From the NCBI GenBank assembly GCA_016703025.1, contig JADJCV010000002.1, positions 186,001 through 250,000 on the forward strand: a DNA stretch of 64,000 bases. The letters run 5' to 3'. Source of the DNA: Candidatus Avedoeria danica (GTDB taxonomy: Bacteria; Chloroflexota; Anaerolineae; Epilineales; Epilineaceae). Numbering within the stretch: the first letter of the stretch is position 1; each line of letters opens with the position of its first letter. Shown piece after piece: positions 1 to 9,013 of the stretch. Both the position numbers and the translations under genes were made by a program. The notes beneath the pieces are model-generated. The model ran no database searches, was not told the DNA's origin, and was given only the letters and a program-made list of their open reading frames with translations.

Positions 1-116
1 GGGTAGTAGTACGTGAGGAGGAAGAGGATGCGCATAGGGGGGCGATGATAGGTGGGGGGGCGGGTGGGGGCAAGGGATGGCACGGGCGGAATCGCGACTT
101 GGGCGGCCAAAGGCCC

Positions 117-2084
117 TCATCCCCCAGGCACATCCTCTCCCGTTCGCCACCCTTCTTCCACCAACCGCCCCAACAACCCCACCACTTCCCCCCGCCGTTT
201 GTGAACCGGCAGCACGATGACATCCCCCTCCCGCGCCAACCCGAGCGCCACCCGCGTCGCCGCCACCTCGTCCACCGCCGTCACGATGGCTGCGTCGGGT
301 ACGCCCAACGCCCGCAGCGCGGCCGCGAGCACCCGCGGCACCTCCCCTATCTCCCGCCCGCGCAGCATCTCGGCCAGCTCTTTGACGATGACGACATCCG
401 GCCGCATCGCCAGCGCCGCCGCAGCCAGCTCGCGCAGGTCCTCGTCGCTCCGATCGCCCGCCTGCCCGAGGACGACGATCCGCCGCCCGCCCGCCAGCGT
501 AGTGACGACGTCGGCCAGCGCCCGCAGCCCGTGCGGGTTGTGGGCGTAGTCCACGACGACGGTGCAGCCGCCGACATCGAACAGGTTGAGCCGCCCCGGG
601 TTGTCCTCCGGCGAGCTCTGGAAATCCACCAGCCCGGCGCGGATCGCCGCGATTGGCAGCCCGAGCGCCGCCGCGACGCCGACGGCACACAGCGCGTTCG
701 CCACGTTGTGCCGCGCCGCGCCGCCGAAGGCGATCGGGATCTCGTCGACGGTCGCCAGGCCGGTGCGCGCCAACCCGCCGTCGTGCCCGCCGTCATGCCC
801 GCTCGCTTGCCCGCCCGCTTGCCTGCCGACGTTCGCACCGACCCCCTCGACGAGCACGATCTCGTCGCCGTCGAGCACGACGGCTCGCCCACCGCGGCCG
901 ACAGCCTGCACGACGACGTCGTTCTGCGGGTCGAGGCTGAACCATGTGACGGCCGACGCCACGGATGTCGCGCACGTCGCCAACGAGGCGTCGTCCGCGT
1001 TCAGCACGAGCGCCCCGGCCACCTTGGCGACGACGAGCTTCACCGCCGCCAGATCCTCGACCGTCGCCACGCCGAACTCGCCCAGGTGGTCCGCCGCGAC
1101 GTTCGTGACCGCCGCCACGTCCGCGCGCGTCACCGCCAGCCCGCGCCGCAGCAGCCCGCCCCGCGCGGTCTCGAGGACCGCGATCTCCGTCCGCGCGTCG
1201 CGCAGCACCATCCGCGCCCCGCCCGGCCCCGACCAGTCGCCCTCGTCGATCACATCGCCCCCGACCCGCACCCAGTCCGTCGTGCAGACCCCCGCCACCC
1301 GCCCCGCCGCCCGGACCATCGCCGCGATGAGCCGCACCGTCGTCGATTTGCCGTTCGTCCCGGTGACGAGCGCGACGGGCACGTCGTGGATGTCCGGCCA
1401 CGGGACGGCCGACGGGTCGGGGATTGCGTCGTGCACCGCGCCGATTGCGCCGCCCAAGCCATCCACGCCGTCGATGGACGGCGCGTCGACCGCCCCACCG
1501 CCGATGCGCCACGTCCTGCTGCCCGTCCCAAGGCCCACCGACACCTCGTCCGGGTCGATCAGGCATTGCACGCCATGCGATGCGGCCGCGTGGGCGAGCG
1601 CGACGAGCGACGGGTTCGCCTCGGCGGCGATGGCGGCGCGAAGGCGGGCGACGAGGGCGACGGGATCGGCGGGATCGGCGCCGGGATCGGCGGGATCGGC
1701 GGGATAGGCGCCGGGATCGGAGTCGGCAGCATCGGGATCGACGACTCCGGCCGTGGCCCCGGCTCCGACCGAACGATCGCCGTCCCCCGCCAGCGCCGCC
1801 CACGCCATCCCCCACGCCGCCTCGTTCACATCGCACGCCGCGTACAGCCCGTCGACCGGTGCCGCGAAGGCCAGCGAGACGCCGCCGGCGAACGTCCGCG
1901 TCGCCGTTGCCGCGCCGCCCCAGCCGACGGCCGCCAGCAGCCGCGCCGCCACGCGCGACCACGCGTCGGCGCACGCCTCGGGCGACGGGTCGCCGGGGGC
2001 ATCGAGGGCAACGTCCAGGCAGGCGCCGGGGCCGTCGAGGAGGAGGTTGGGGCCGGTGAGGCGGCGGGAGTCGCGGACGTCCAT
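117..2084 (-). CDS. Mur ligase family protein (cyanophycin-synthetase-like)
   Basis: A 655-residue ATP-dependent ligase of the Mur/CphA fold. The N-terminus reads MDVRDSRRLTGPNLL, like the opening of cyanophycin synthetases and their stand-alone Mur-ligase relatives. The P-loop TGTNGKSTT lies near residue 240, the Mur C-terminal signature DYAHNP near 511. Residues before the P-loop hold an Asp/Pro/Ala low-complexity stretch encoded by a GC-rich tandem repeat. The frame is open further upstream to 2282, but the family N-terminus points to the ATG at 2084. There is no ATP-grasp half as in true CphA, so the substrate is unknown; a role in cyanophycin-like or other amino-acid polymer metabolism is inference. 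It is transcribed divergently from the LVIVD protein. Confidence 0.8.
   Translation of the reverse strand: MDVRDSRRLTGPNLLLDGPGACLDVALDAPGDPSPEACADAWSRVAARLLAAVGWGGAATATRTFAGGVSLAFAAPVDGLYAACDVNEAAWGMAWAALAGDGDRSVGAGATAGVVDPDAADSDPGAYPADPADPGADPADPVALVARLRAAIAAEANPSLVALAHAAASHGVQCLIDPDEVSVGLGTGSRTWRIGGGAVDAPSIDGVDGLGGAIGAVHDAIPDPSAVPWPDIHDVPVALVTGTNGKSTTVRLIAAMVRAAGRVAGVCTTDWVRVGGDVIDEGDWSGPGGARMVLRDARTEIAVLETARGGLLRRGLAVTRADVAAVTNVAADHLGEFGVATVEDLAAVKLVVAKVAGALVLNADDASLATCATSVASAVTWFSLDPQNDVVVQAVGRGGRAVVLDGDEIVLVEGVGANVGRQAGGQASGHDGGHDGGLARTGLATVDEIPIAFGGAARHNVANALCAVGVAAALGLPIAAIRAGLVDFQSSPEDNPGRLNLFDVGGCTVVVDYAHNPHGLRALADVVTTLAGGRRIVVLGQAGDRSDEDLRELAAAALAMRPDVVIVKELAEMLRGREIGEVPRVLAAALRALGVPDAAIVTAVDEVAATRVALGLAREGDVIVLPVHKRRGEVVGLLGRLVEEGWRTGEDVPGG
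1661..1740. repeat. degenerate tandem repeat of a 10-bp GGGATCGGCG-type unit
   Basis: The unit GGGATCGGCG recurs with small changes about seven times inside the Mur-ligase gene. On the coding strand it gives an Asp-Pro-Ala-rich linker between the N-terminal region and the ligase core. It is a likely site of length variation. Confidence 0.7.
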
Positions 2085-2240
2085 GGGTTGGGGCCATAGT
2101 ACATCGCTTGGCAGGGGAAGACGACGGCCCGCGCCAATGCATGGGCCCTCGACACCCCGGGGTAGTCGAAACGCCGGAGTGGCAGCACACTTCGTACCGG
2201 TCCGCCTGGGCGACCATCGTCTTCGCACCGCAGGAGCACC

Positions 2241-5200
2241 ATGATGCCGCAACGTCCCGCGCCGACGTGCCGACGCTGCCACGCCGCGCGCGTCCTCGCC
2301 GTCGCCGCCCTCACCGCCGCGACGCTCGCCGTGGCCGTCGAGGGTCGGAGTTCGCCCATCGCCGCCCGGCCGCAGGCGGACACGCCGATGCGCCTGACGC
2401 CGGTCGACCAGCTCGGCGGCGCGGCGAGTGCCCTCGCCGCGGGGCGGATCGTTATCGCCGGAATTGGCCCGCGCGTGGTCACCGTCGATCCGGAGATCGG
2501 CATCGTCGGCCGGACCGACGTCTTGAACGGGATCGTCCGCGACGTCGCTCTAGACGATGACCGTGCGGTCGCCTACGCAGTCCTCGCGGACGGCGACGAG
2601 GCTGGGGACCGCGGTGGGATCGTGATCATCGATATCGCCGAACCGCGCCACCCCAAGCTGCTTGGCGCCGTGGAGGCCGATGCAGGCTACGTGGCCGTAG
2701 CCACCGTGCCGGGCTTCGTCCTGGCTGCTGGCAGTTGGGGCTGGCAGGCCACGGCGAACATCCGGCGCGGCGTCGTCGATGTCTACGATGCGCGGCTGGC
2801 GGGCTCACCGACGCGCATCGCCCGCCTGACGTTCGAGCACGCCGTGGACGATGTCGCGATCGTGGGCGACGTCGCGTACGCGATCCATCGACGCTTCCGG
2901 GATGCCGAGGCTACCGCAATCCGGTCGATCGACATCGGCCGGCCAGCCAACCCCGTCCGCCGTGCTGCGACGACCGTGCCCGGAGCGCCCAGCCGGATCG
3001 CCGCTGCGGGCGACGGCCGGCTCTGGGTCACGAGCGGGCCGAGCGGCCTGCGTGCGCTCCGGGACGCACCGGACGGCTCGTTCGCCTCCGTGGGTCGCCT
3101 CTTCGCGGACGGCTGCGCCGACGATGTCGGCTTGGACGCTGGCGGCACGCGCCTGGCGGTGATCGACCGCTGCGCGGGCGAACTTCGGCTGTACTCCGCC
3201 GCGGGCTGGCCGGTGCTCCTCGACCGCGCGCCCGTCGCGTCGACCTCCGCCGCCGTCGCGTGGTCGGGCGACCGGATCGTCGTCGCCGGGGGTGCGGCCG
3301 GGGGCCTGGCCACGTTCGCCGCCGACGGCGACGGCCTGCGGCGCGTCCGCGACGACACCGGCGTCGGCGCGCTGCACGCGCTCGCCGTTGTGCCGCGCGG
3401 GCTCGTCGGCGTCGGGCCTGACCGGCTGACGACGCTCGCGTGGCCGGCCGGCGTGCTCTCGGCCGTCGAGCTGAGCGGCGGCGTCGACATTGCCGGAGCG
3501 CACGGACTGGCGGTCTCCGGCGGCCGGGCATACGTCGCGACGGGCGAGCGCCGCCGCGTCGCCGTCGCCGACATTGGCGATCTCGACGCACCGCGCGCCG
3601 TGCCGGAGGCCGACGTCGTGCTGCCGGGCCCGGCGCAGGCGATCGTCGCGGACAACGGGGATCCGGCCACCGTCGTCGTCGCGACGTCAACGGATGCCGG
3701 GCCGCGGATCGCCGTGCTGTCCGCGGCGTCGGGCGCGCCGAGGGCCGTCGGCACGATCGACGGCGTGTTCGCCGACGTCCTCGCGCTGCGCGGGCCGCGG
3801 CTGTTCGTCGGCAGCGGCAACGGACTGCGGGCGTTCGACATTGCGGATCCGTCCGCGCCGCGCGCGCTCGGGTCCCCGGGCGGCATCGGCTTCCCGGGCG
3901 ATTCGCCTTTCGCCCTCGTCACCGACGCCCGACGGGCGTACGCGACGCACGGTATGGACTTCTTCGCGTGCCCCACCTTCGCCCCGTGCAGCGGCCTCGC
4001 GACCTACGATGTGTCGGACCCAGCCCTGCCCAGGAAGGTCGCGGACTTCTTCCTCGGCGGCGACGAGTCGCCAACCGGGCTCGCCGTGGCGGACGAGAAG
4101 CTGTTCGTCGGCGGCAGCGAGGCCCTCCGCGTGTTCGACGCCGACGCGATCGACGAGCACATCCGCGTCCTGGCCGAGGCCTCTTCGCCTGGCACGGTCC
4201 GATCCATCGTCGTCCGACCGCTCGACGCGCAGCGCGCGCTCGTCGTCGCCGCCGACGGCGACGGCGGCCTCGCCGTCTATCGACTCGAACCCGCCACGGA
4301 CCCGACGTCACAGCCGACGCCCTCGGCGACCGACCGGCTGATCGGCACGGCCCCGCCGATCACGCCTGGCCCGTCGCGGACCGCCTCGCCCCCCCCACCG
4401 CGCCGCACTCTGGCCGGCCCGGTCCGCCGGGTGTACCTGCCCGCCGCGCACCGGCCTGGATCGCCCGCCGGAGCAGCACCGCCCTTCAGCACGCCGCCAC
4501 CCTCGCTCGTCCTGGCGGACGTCTTGGGCGGGCCGTCACGGGCCGCCGCGTGGCACGGGCGGTACCTCTATCGCGCCCAAGCCGGGCGGGTGCTCGTGGT
4601 CGACGCAACCGCGCTCGAGCTGCCGGTGGCGGTCGGACGGACGGAACTGCTGCCCGGCCTCATCTTCGACCTCAGGGTGGCCGGCGAACGGCTCTTCGTC
4701 GCCGCCGGGGATGCCGGACTGGCAGCCTACGACATCACCGCGCCCTCGACGCCCGCCCTCACCGACCGCATCCCGACGGGCGACGCGGCGTACGGCGTGG
4801 CCGCGTCGCCGGAGGGACTCGTCGCCGTCGCGGCCGGTGACGCCGGCCTGCGCCTGTTCGAGGTCGGCCCGCAAGGGCGGCTCGTGGCGCGCGGACGCCT
4901 CGAGTTCCCGAACCGGGCGATGGGCGTTCGGCTGCACCGGGGCCATGCCTACGTGATCTTCGCGGACGGCTCGCTGCCGATCCAGGTGGTAGACGTCCGC
5001 GATCCAATGGCTCCCGTTCTCGTGGCCGCCCTCGACCACGAGAACGGTGCGAGCGCGGGCTTCCACATCGGCTTCGCCGGCGATCGAGCGTACGTCGCGA
5101 CGTGCTACAACTGCCTCGAGATCTACGAGATCGCCGCGCCCGACGCGCCGCGCCTGACGGCCGCCATGTTCGACGTCACACCGCACGCACTGGCCGTTGC

Positions 5201-6440
5201 GGACGGCCGACTGTACACGGCCGGGGACTCCGGCCTGAGCGTCTACGACCTCGCCAGCCCGGACGAGCCGGTGGAGGTCGGGAGCGTGCCGCTCGATCGA
5301 CCAACCCGCGAGCTGGTGGTGGATGGCGGCCGCGTCGCCGTCGTCACGAGCGACGGGACGTCCAACGAGGAGGACTTCGGCTTCGACAACGGCGGGGGTC
5401 TCGTCCTCTTCGACGCCCGCGTCGCGGCGCAGCCGCGGCGCGCCGTCGCCCTGCCCAGTTCGTTCGACGCCGGCATGCTCCTGCCGACCGGGCGCCCGGA
5501 CCGCCTCTACCTTCGCACGACGGAGGTAGTGTCGGGGGACAGCGGCCATGGGGACGCTGGCGCCCAGTTCACGACCTCGACGAAGATGCACGTGCTCGAT
5601 GTCGCCGACCCGCGGCGCCTCCGGCTGGCGGAGCCCGTGCCGATCCTCGACCGGGTCGAAGCGCTCGTCGTCGAGGATCGGACGGGCTACGCGATCATGA
5701 GCGAGGGCACGACCGCGGCGTCCCTCGTCGTGCTCGACCTCGCCGACGTCGCGGCGCCCCAGCGGCGTGGCGCCGTCGCGATCGATCTCGGTTGGAGCGC
5801 CGTGGCCGTGTCAGGCGGCGTGGCGTACGCCGCCACCAGCGTTAACCGGGAAGGCGTGTGGTCGTCGACCTTCATGACCATCGACGTCAGCGATCCGGAC
5901 ACGCCGCGCGTGCTGGGTCGCCTCGCGTTCGACGGACCGCTGTCGAGTCTCGCCGTGGCCGGCCACCTTCTCTGGGCGCGGTCGTTTGGCGCCGTCGCTC
6001 GCTTCGACGTCGGCGACCCGACCCGGCCGCGGCTCGAGCGTCGCCTCGTGCTGCCGTTCAGCAGTGTGTACGGTGCGGACTTCGTCGCCGACGAGCGCGG
6101 CGCCTGGGTGGCCACGTCGGCCGGGCTGATACGGATCCCGGCGGATGCCACGGACGCGGCGCAGGCGACGGTGGCGGCGCCGGGCGCGTACGTCAGCCTC
6201 GCGACCGACGGCAAGGACCGGCTCGTGGCGGCCGGCAACGGCGTGGCCGTGTTCGACATACATGCCGACCGGGTGGCGCTGTTGTACGCGTTCGACGCCC
6301 CTGCTTACAAGCCGGTCGACCCGTTCCAGGTCTTCACGGCCCTACCTGTCGCCGACCATATCGTGGCCGCGTTCGCCCCGTCGCACAGCAGTTCGGCCAT
6401 GGCCTTGGCCGCGCTCGTCCCCGAGGCACCGTCCCGGTGA
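2241..6440 (+). CDS. secreted LVIVD-repeat double beta-propeller protein
   Basis: A 1399-residue exported protein. Residues 1-37 form a signal peptide (Arg-rich start, Ala/Val core). The rest is many repeats of the LVIVD type ('xxVFDIADPSAPRALG', 'xxVVDVRDPMAPVLVA', 'MTIDVSDPDTPRVLG'), each a propeller blade. Two propeller halves, about residues 45-680 and 760-1395, are joined by a Thr/Pro/Ser-rich linker holding 'RRVYLPAAHRP'. Two adjacent ATGs (2241, 2244) follow an AGGAG at 2232-2236; the second has better spacing. LVIVD proteins are usually surface or periplasmic; no enzyme activity is assigned. The only visible cysteines lie in short CPTF.PC and CYNC motifs. Confidence 0.85.
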   Translation: MMPQRPAPTCRRCHAARVLAVAALTAATLAVAVEGRSSPIAARPQADTPMRLTPVDQLGGAASALAAGRIVIAGIGPRVVTVDPEIGIVGRTDVLNGIVRDVALDDDRAVAYAVLADGDEAGDRGGIVIIDIAEPRHPKLLGAVEADAGYVAVATVPGFVLAAGSWGWQATANIRRGVVDVYDARLAGSPTRIARLTFEHAVDDVAIVGDVAYAIHRRFRDAEATAIRSIDIGRPANPVRRAATTVPGAPSRIAAAGDGRLWVTSGPSGLRALRDAPDGSFASVGRLFADGCADDVGLDAGGTRLAVIDRCAGELRLYSAAGWPVLLDRAPVASTSAAVAWSGDRIVVAGGAAGGLATFAADGDGLRRVRDDTGVGALHALAVVPRGLVGVGPDRLTTLAWPAGVLSAVELSGGVDIAGAHGLAVSGGRAYVATGERRRVAVADIGDLDAPRAVPEADVVLPGPAQAIVADNGDPATVVVATSTDAGPRIAVLSAASGAPRAVGTIDGVFADVLALRGPRLFVGSGNGLRAFDIADPSAPRALGSPGGIGFPGDSPFALVTDARRAYATHGMDFFACPTFAPCSGLATYDVSDPALPRKVADFFLGGDESPTGLAVADEKLFVGGSEALRVFDADAIDEHIRVLAEASSPGTVRSIVVRPLDAQRALVVAADGDGGLAVYRLEPATDPTSQPTPSATDRLIGTAPPITPGPSRTASPPPPRRTLAGPVRRVYLPAAHRPGSPAGAAPPFSTPPPSLVLADVLGGPSRAAAWHGRYLYRAQAGRVLVVDATALELPVAVGRTELLPGLIFDLRVAGERLFVAAGDAGLAAYDITAPSTPALTDRIPTGDAAYGVAASPEGLVAVAAGDAGLRLFEVGPQGRLVARGRLEFPNRAMGVRLHRGHAYVIFADGSLPIQVVDVRDPMAPVLVAALDHENGASAGFHIGFAGDRAYVATCYNCLEIYEIAAPDAPRLTAAMFDVTPHALAVADGRLYTAGDSGLSVYDLASPDEPVEVGSVPLDRPTRELVVDGGRVAVVTSDGTSNEEDFGFDNGGGLVLFDARVAAQPRRAVALPSSFDAGMLLPTGRPDRLYLRTTEVVSGDSGHGDAGAQFTTSTKMHVLDVADPRRLRLAEPVPILDRVEALVVEDRTGYAIMSEGTTAASLVVLDLADVAAPQRRGAVAIDLGWSAVAVSGGVAYAATSVNREGVWSSTFMTIDVSDPDTPRVLGRLAFDGPLSSLAVAGHLLWARSFGAVARFDVGDPTRPRLERRLVLPFSSVYGADFVADERGAWVATSAGLIRIPADATDAAQATVAAPGAYVSLATDGKDRLVAAGNGVAVFDIHADRVALLYAFDAPAYKPVDPFQVFTALPVADHIVAAFAPSHSSSAMALAALVPEAPSR

Positions 6441-6462
6441 TCACGGCGGCCGCGGTGACCGC

Positions 6463-7122
6463 CTACCACTCCCCGGCGTACCGGACGTCCCACGCGCGGC
6501 CACCGTCCCCAGCGCCCGCACCAGCAGCCTCGCCCGCCGCCGCGTCTTCGCCGCCGGCGACATTGGCACCCCCGCCATCGTCGCGCCCGCCATCGCCCAC
6601 GGCCCCGTCGACCCCACCCGCCATGGCCCCATACCGCAACTCCACGATCTGCCGCACGTGCAGCAGATCATGCGCCAGCCACGACGCCATCAGATCACCC
6701 GCCCGGATCGTGAAGCCGGCCGGATGGCGCGCCGCGTTGTCCCACGCCGGATCGACGAGGCGGTCGGCCGCGCCGTCGACACCCGCACTCGCGAGCCCGC
6801 CCAGCCACGCCAGCGACCGCTCCCGCTCCGCCAGGAAGTCCGCGAGCGCCGCTCCCAGATCGCGCGACGCGTAGTCCCGCGCCGTCACCCAGCCGCCCGG
6901 GTCGATCGGCGGCCATGGCAGCGTCGGGTCCTGGAGCGTCAGCGCGACGCGGGTCCGGAAGTCGTCCCGCTCCTCGTCGGCCAGGTGGCAGACCACCTCC
7001 AGGATGGTCCACGCCTCGGGCGACGGCTTCCAGCGCGCCCCGTCGCCGTCGACCGGCCGGACGAGCGCGGCGATGGCGTCGGCGTTGGCGGCGAGCTGTT
7101 CGCGGGCGGCATCCAGGTTCAT
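6463..7122 (-). CDS. DinB family protein
   Basis: A 219-residue four-helix-bundle protein of the DinB/YfiT class, which usually uses a metal-binding His triad and includes thiol S-transferases. Candidate His residues are in 'VVCHLADEER' near residue 45 and 'WLAHDLLHVRQIVELRYG' near 150-165, the typical spacing. Residues after about 170 form a Gly/Ala/Asp-rich tail atypical of the family. The start at 7122 is supported by AAGGAG seven to ten bases upstream; longer upstream frames are antisense to the caspase gene. It is divergent from the caspase gene over about 105 bp and convergent with the LVIVD gene. The exact substrate cannot be told from sequence. Confidence 0.85.
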   Translation of the reverse strand: MNLDAAREQLAANADAIAALVRPVDGDGARWKPSPEAWTILEVVCHLADEERDDFRTRVALTLQDPTLPWPPIDPGGWVTARDYASRDLGAALADFLAERERSLAWLGGLASAGVDGAADRLVDPAWDNAARHPAGFTIRAGDLMASWLAHDLLHVRQIVELRYGAMAGGVDGAVGDGGRDDGGGANVAGGEDAAAGEAAGAGAGDGGRAWDVRYAGEW

Positions 7123-7227
7123 GCGCTTCTCCTTCGAAGGACGCGGGCGCTGATCGAGGCGCCGCAACGATCCCATCGCCGTAGAATACTCCGCACCCCC
7201 ACCCCCCACGCAAGGAGCCCCGACCCC

Positions 7228-8277
7228 ATGATCCTCGGCTGGGACCCCGCCCGCGTGCGCGTCTTCGTCGTCGGCATCCTGGAGTGGCGCCACGCCGATG
7301 ACTACCCGCCGTTTCCCCAGGAGCGCCGCCGCGACCAGCGGCTCGTCGAGCACTTCCGGGCGCAGGGCATCCCCGCCGATCAGATCGTCTACCTCCAGGA
7401 CCGCGCGGCGACGACCGCGACGGTCCGCGACGCATTCGACGACCACCTGGCCGCCGCCCGCCCCGGCGACCTCCTCGTCGTCTACTTCGCCGGCCACGGC
7501 GCACGCAGCGACCGCGGCGTGACGTACTTCGCCAGCCACGACGCCGGCGACCCGCGCAACCACGGCTGGCCGGTCGCCGAGATCCCGAAGGCGATCGAGC
7601 GCCACTTCGGCGGCTCCCACGCCCTCCTCCTGGCCGACTGCTGCTACTCCGGCGGCCTGGCCGACGCCGTCGACGACCACGGGGATCGGGTGGCCTACGC
7701 GACCCTCGTCTCGTCGCTCGCCAGCGAGCTGTCCACCGGCAACTGGACGTTCACCGAGGGCATCTACGCCGCGCTGCGCGGCCAAGCCTACGCCGACTCG
7801 GACGGCAGCCGGACGATCACGCTCCGGGAGATGGCCGATCAGGTCGCCGCCAACCTTGCGTTCGCGGAGGAGCAGCTGGCCACCTTCCGCATCGTCGGCG
7901 ACTTCGACCCGCAGACGATCGTCGCCGCCGCCCGCCCCCGCCCCAGCGCCGACGTCGGCCGGCGGGTCGAGGTGCTCCAGAACGATGTCTGGTACCCGGC
8001 GCAGATCATCGACAGCGGCGGCGGCCGGTTCCACGTCCACTACTTCGGCTACGACGACACGGACGACGAGTGGGTGACCGCGGACCGCATCCGGGAGGCG
8101 AAGCGGCCGCGCTACCCGGCCGGCACGCTTGTGGAGGTCCTGTGGAACAAGGAGTGGTACCCCGCCCGCGTTCACGACTGCATCGCGGGCGTCCACCACA
8201 TCCACTACGACGGCTACGACCACAGCAACGACGAGTGGGTGTCGACGGCGCGGATCCGACCGCGGGCGAGGTCGTAG
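7228..8277 (+). CDS. caspase-like peptidase (C14) with two tudor-knot/chromo-like domains
   Basis: A 349-residue protein. Residues 1-215 are a caspase-fold peptidase: the catalytic His is in 'VVYFAGHGAR' (H90) and the Cys in 'LLADCCYSGG' (C139 by alignment with the metacaspase D-x-C-x-S-G motif). After a Pro/Arg linker come two related ~45-residue domains (about 250-295 and 303-346), each with W-Y-P-A-(Q/R), H-Y-x-G-Y-D and D-E-W-V. This matches the tudor-knot/MBT-like fold of eukaryotic MOF/Esa1 proteins ('HYNGW..DEW'). There is no signal peptide or membrane segment, so it should be cytoplasmic. AAGGAG lies 10 nt before the ATG. The likely role is protease signalling with reader-type targeting domains; its substrate is unknown. 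Confidence 0.85.
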   Translation: MILGWDPARVRVFVVGILEWRHADDYPPFPQERRRDQRLVEHFRAQGIPADQIVYLQDRAATTATVRDAFDDHLAAARPGDLLVVYFAGHGARSDRGVTYFASHDAGDPRNHGWPVAEIPKAIERHFGGSHALLLADCCYSGGLADAVDDHGDRVAYATLVSSLASELSTGNWTFTEGIYAALRGQAYADSDGSRTITLREMADQVAANLAFAEEQLATFRIVGDFDPQTIVAAARPRPSADVGRRVEVLQNDVWYPAQIIDSGGGRFHVHYFGYDDTDDEWVTADRIREAKRPRYPAGTLVEVLWNKEWYPARVHDCIAGVHHIHYDGYDHSNDEWVSTARIRPRARS

Positions 8278-8301
8278 TCGCGACGAACCGCCCGGCGAAA
8301 T

Positions 8302-8315
8302 CGAACGTTTGTTCG
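8302..8315. promoter_or_regulatory. SOS-box-like palindrome CGAAC-N4-GTTCG
   Basis: A perfect CGAAC GTTT GTTCG lies 82 bp upstream of the DUF4287 gene. It matches the LexA box known from Gram-positive bacteria (CGAAC-N4-GTTCG). A weak promoter overlaps it: TTGTTC at 8309-8314, a 16-bp spacer, CATACT at 8331-8336. A repressor on the palindrome would cover the -35. LexA control is inference; no lexA gene is in the window. Confidence 0.5.
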
Positions 8316-8396
8316 GAACCGAGGATCGTGCCATACTCGCGCCGAGCATCGCTCCCCGAGTCTTCCCCACGCCACGCACCACAGGAGGCAGTTACG

Positions 8397-8972
8397 ATGA
8401 GCACCCTCGACCAGGCCCGCGACACCCAGCTGCGCAACATCGAAACGAAAGCCGGCAAGTCGCTCGACGAGCTGCGCGCCCTCCTCACCGCCACCGGCCT
8501 GGCCAAGCACGGCCAGCTGCGCGACTGGGCGATGGCCAACCTCGGCCTCGGCCACGGTGACGCGAACACGCTCGTCCACATGGCCCTCGCCACGGACGGC
8601 CAGACCGCTGCCGAGGCCAGCGGCGCCTCGATCGACGACGTCGTCGCCGAGATCTACGCCGGCCCCAAGGCCCACATGCGCCCGCTGCACGATGCGGTGA
8701 TGCGCGCCGCCCGCGGCCTCGGCGACTTCGAGATCGCGCCCAAGAAGGGTTACCTCAGCCTGCGCCGCAAGAAGCAGTTCGCCATGCTCGGCCCGGCCAC
8801 GAACACGCGCTTCGAGGTCGGTCTGAACATGAAGGGCGTCGACGGCACGGACCGCCTGATCGCCCAGCCGGCCGGCGGGATGTGCCAGTACAAGGTCAAG
8901 CTGGCGGACGCGGGCGAGGTGGACGAGTCGCTGGCGGGGTGGTTGCGGGCGGCGTACGAGCAGGCGGGGTGA
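8397..8972 (+). CDS. DUF4287 / DUF5655 domain protein
   Basis: A 191-residue soluble protein. The N-terminal ~75 residues (AGKSLDELRALL, KHGQLRDWAMANLGLGHGDANTLVH) match DUF4287, a small helical domain. The C-terminal half ('IYAGPKAHMRPLHDAVMRAA', 'FEIAPKKGYLSLRRKKQFAM', 'RFEVGLNMKG') matches DUF5655, a fold shared with putative transport or nucleic-acid proteins. A perfect AGGAGG at 8382-8387 fixes the ATG at 8397. The upstream SOS-box-like palindrome suggests damage-responsive expression. The biochemical function is not known. Confidence 0.85.
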   Translation: MSTLDQARDTQLRNIETKAGKSLDELRALLTATGLAKHGQLRDWAMANLGLGHGDANTLVHMALATDGQTAAEASGASIDDVVAEIYAGPKAHMRPLHDAVMRAARGLGDFEIAPKKGYLSLRRKKQFAMLGPATNTRFEVGLNMKGVDGTDRLIAQPAGGMCQYKVKLADAGEVDESLAGWLRAAYEQAG

Positions 8973-9013
8973 CGGTGTGGGGTGACGATGCGGACGGTGC
9001 GGGACGGCGGCAC

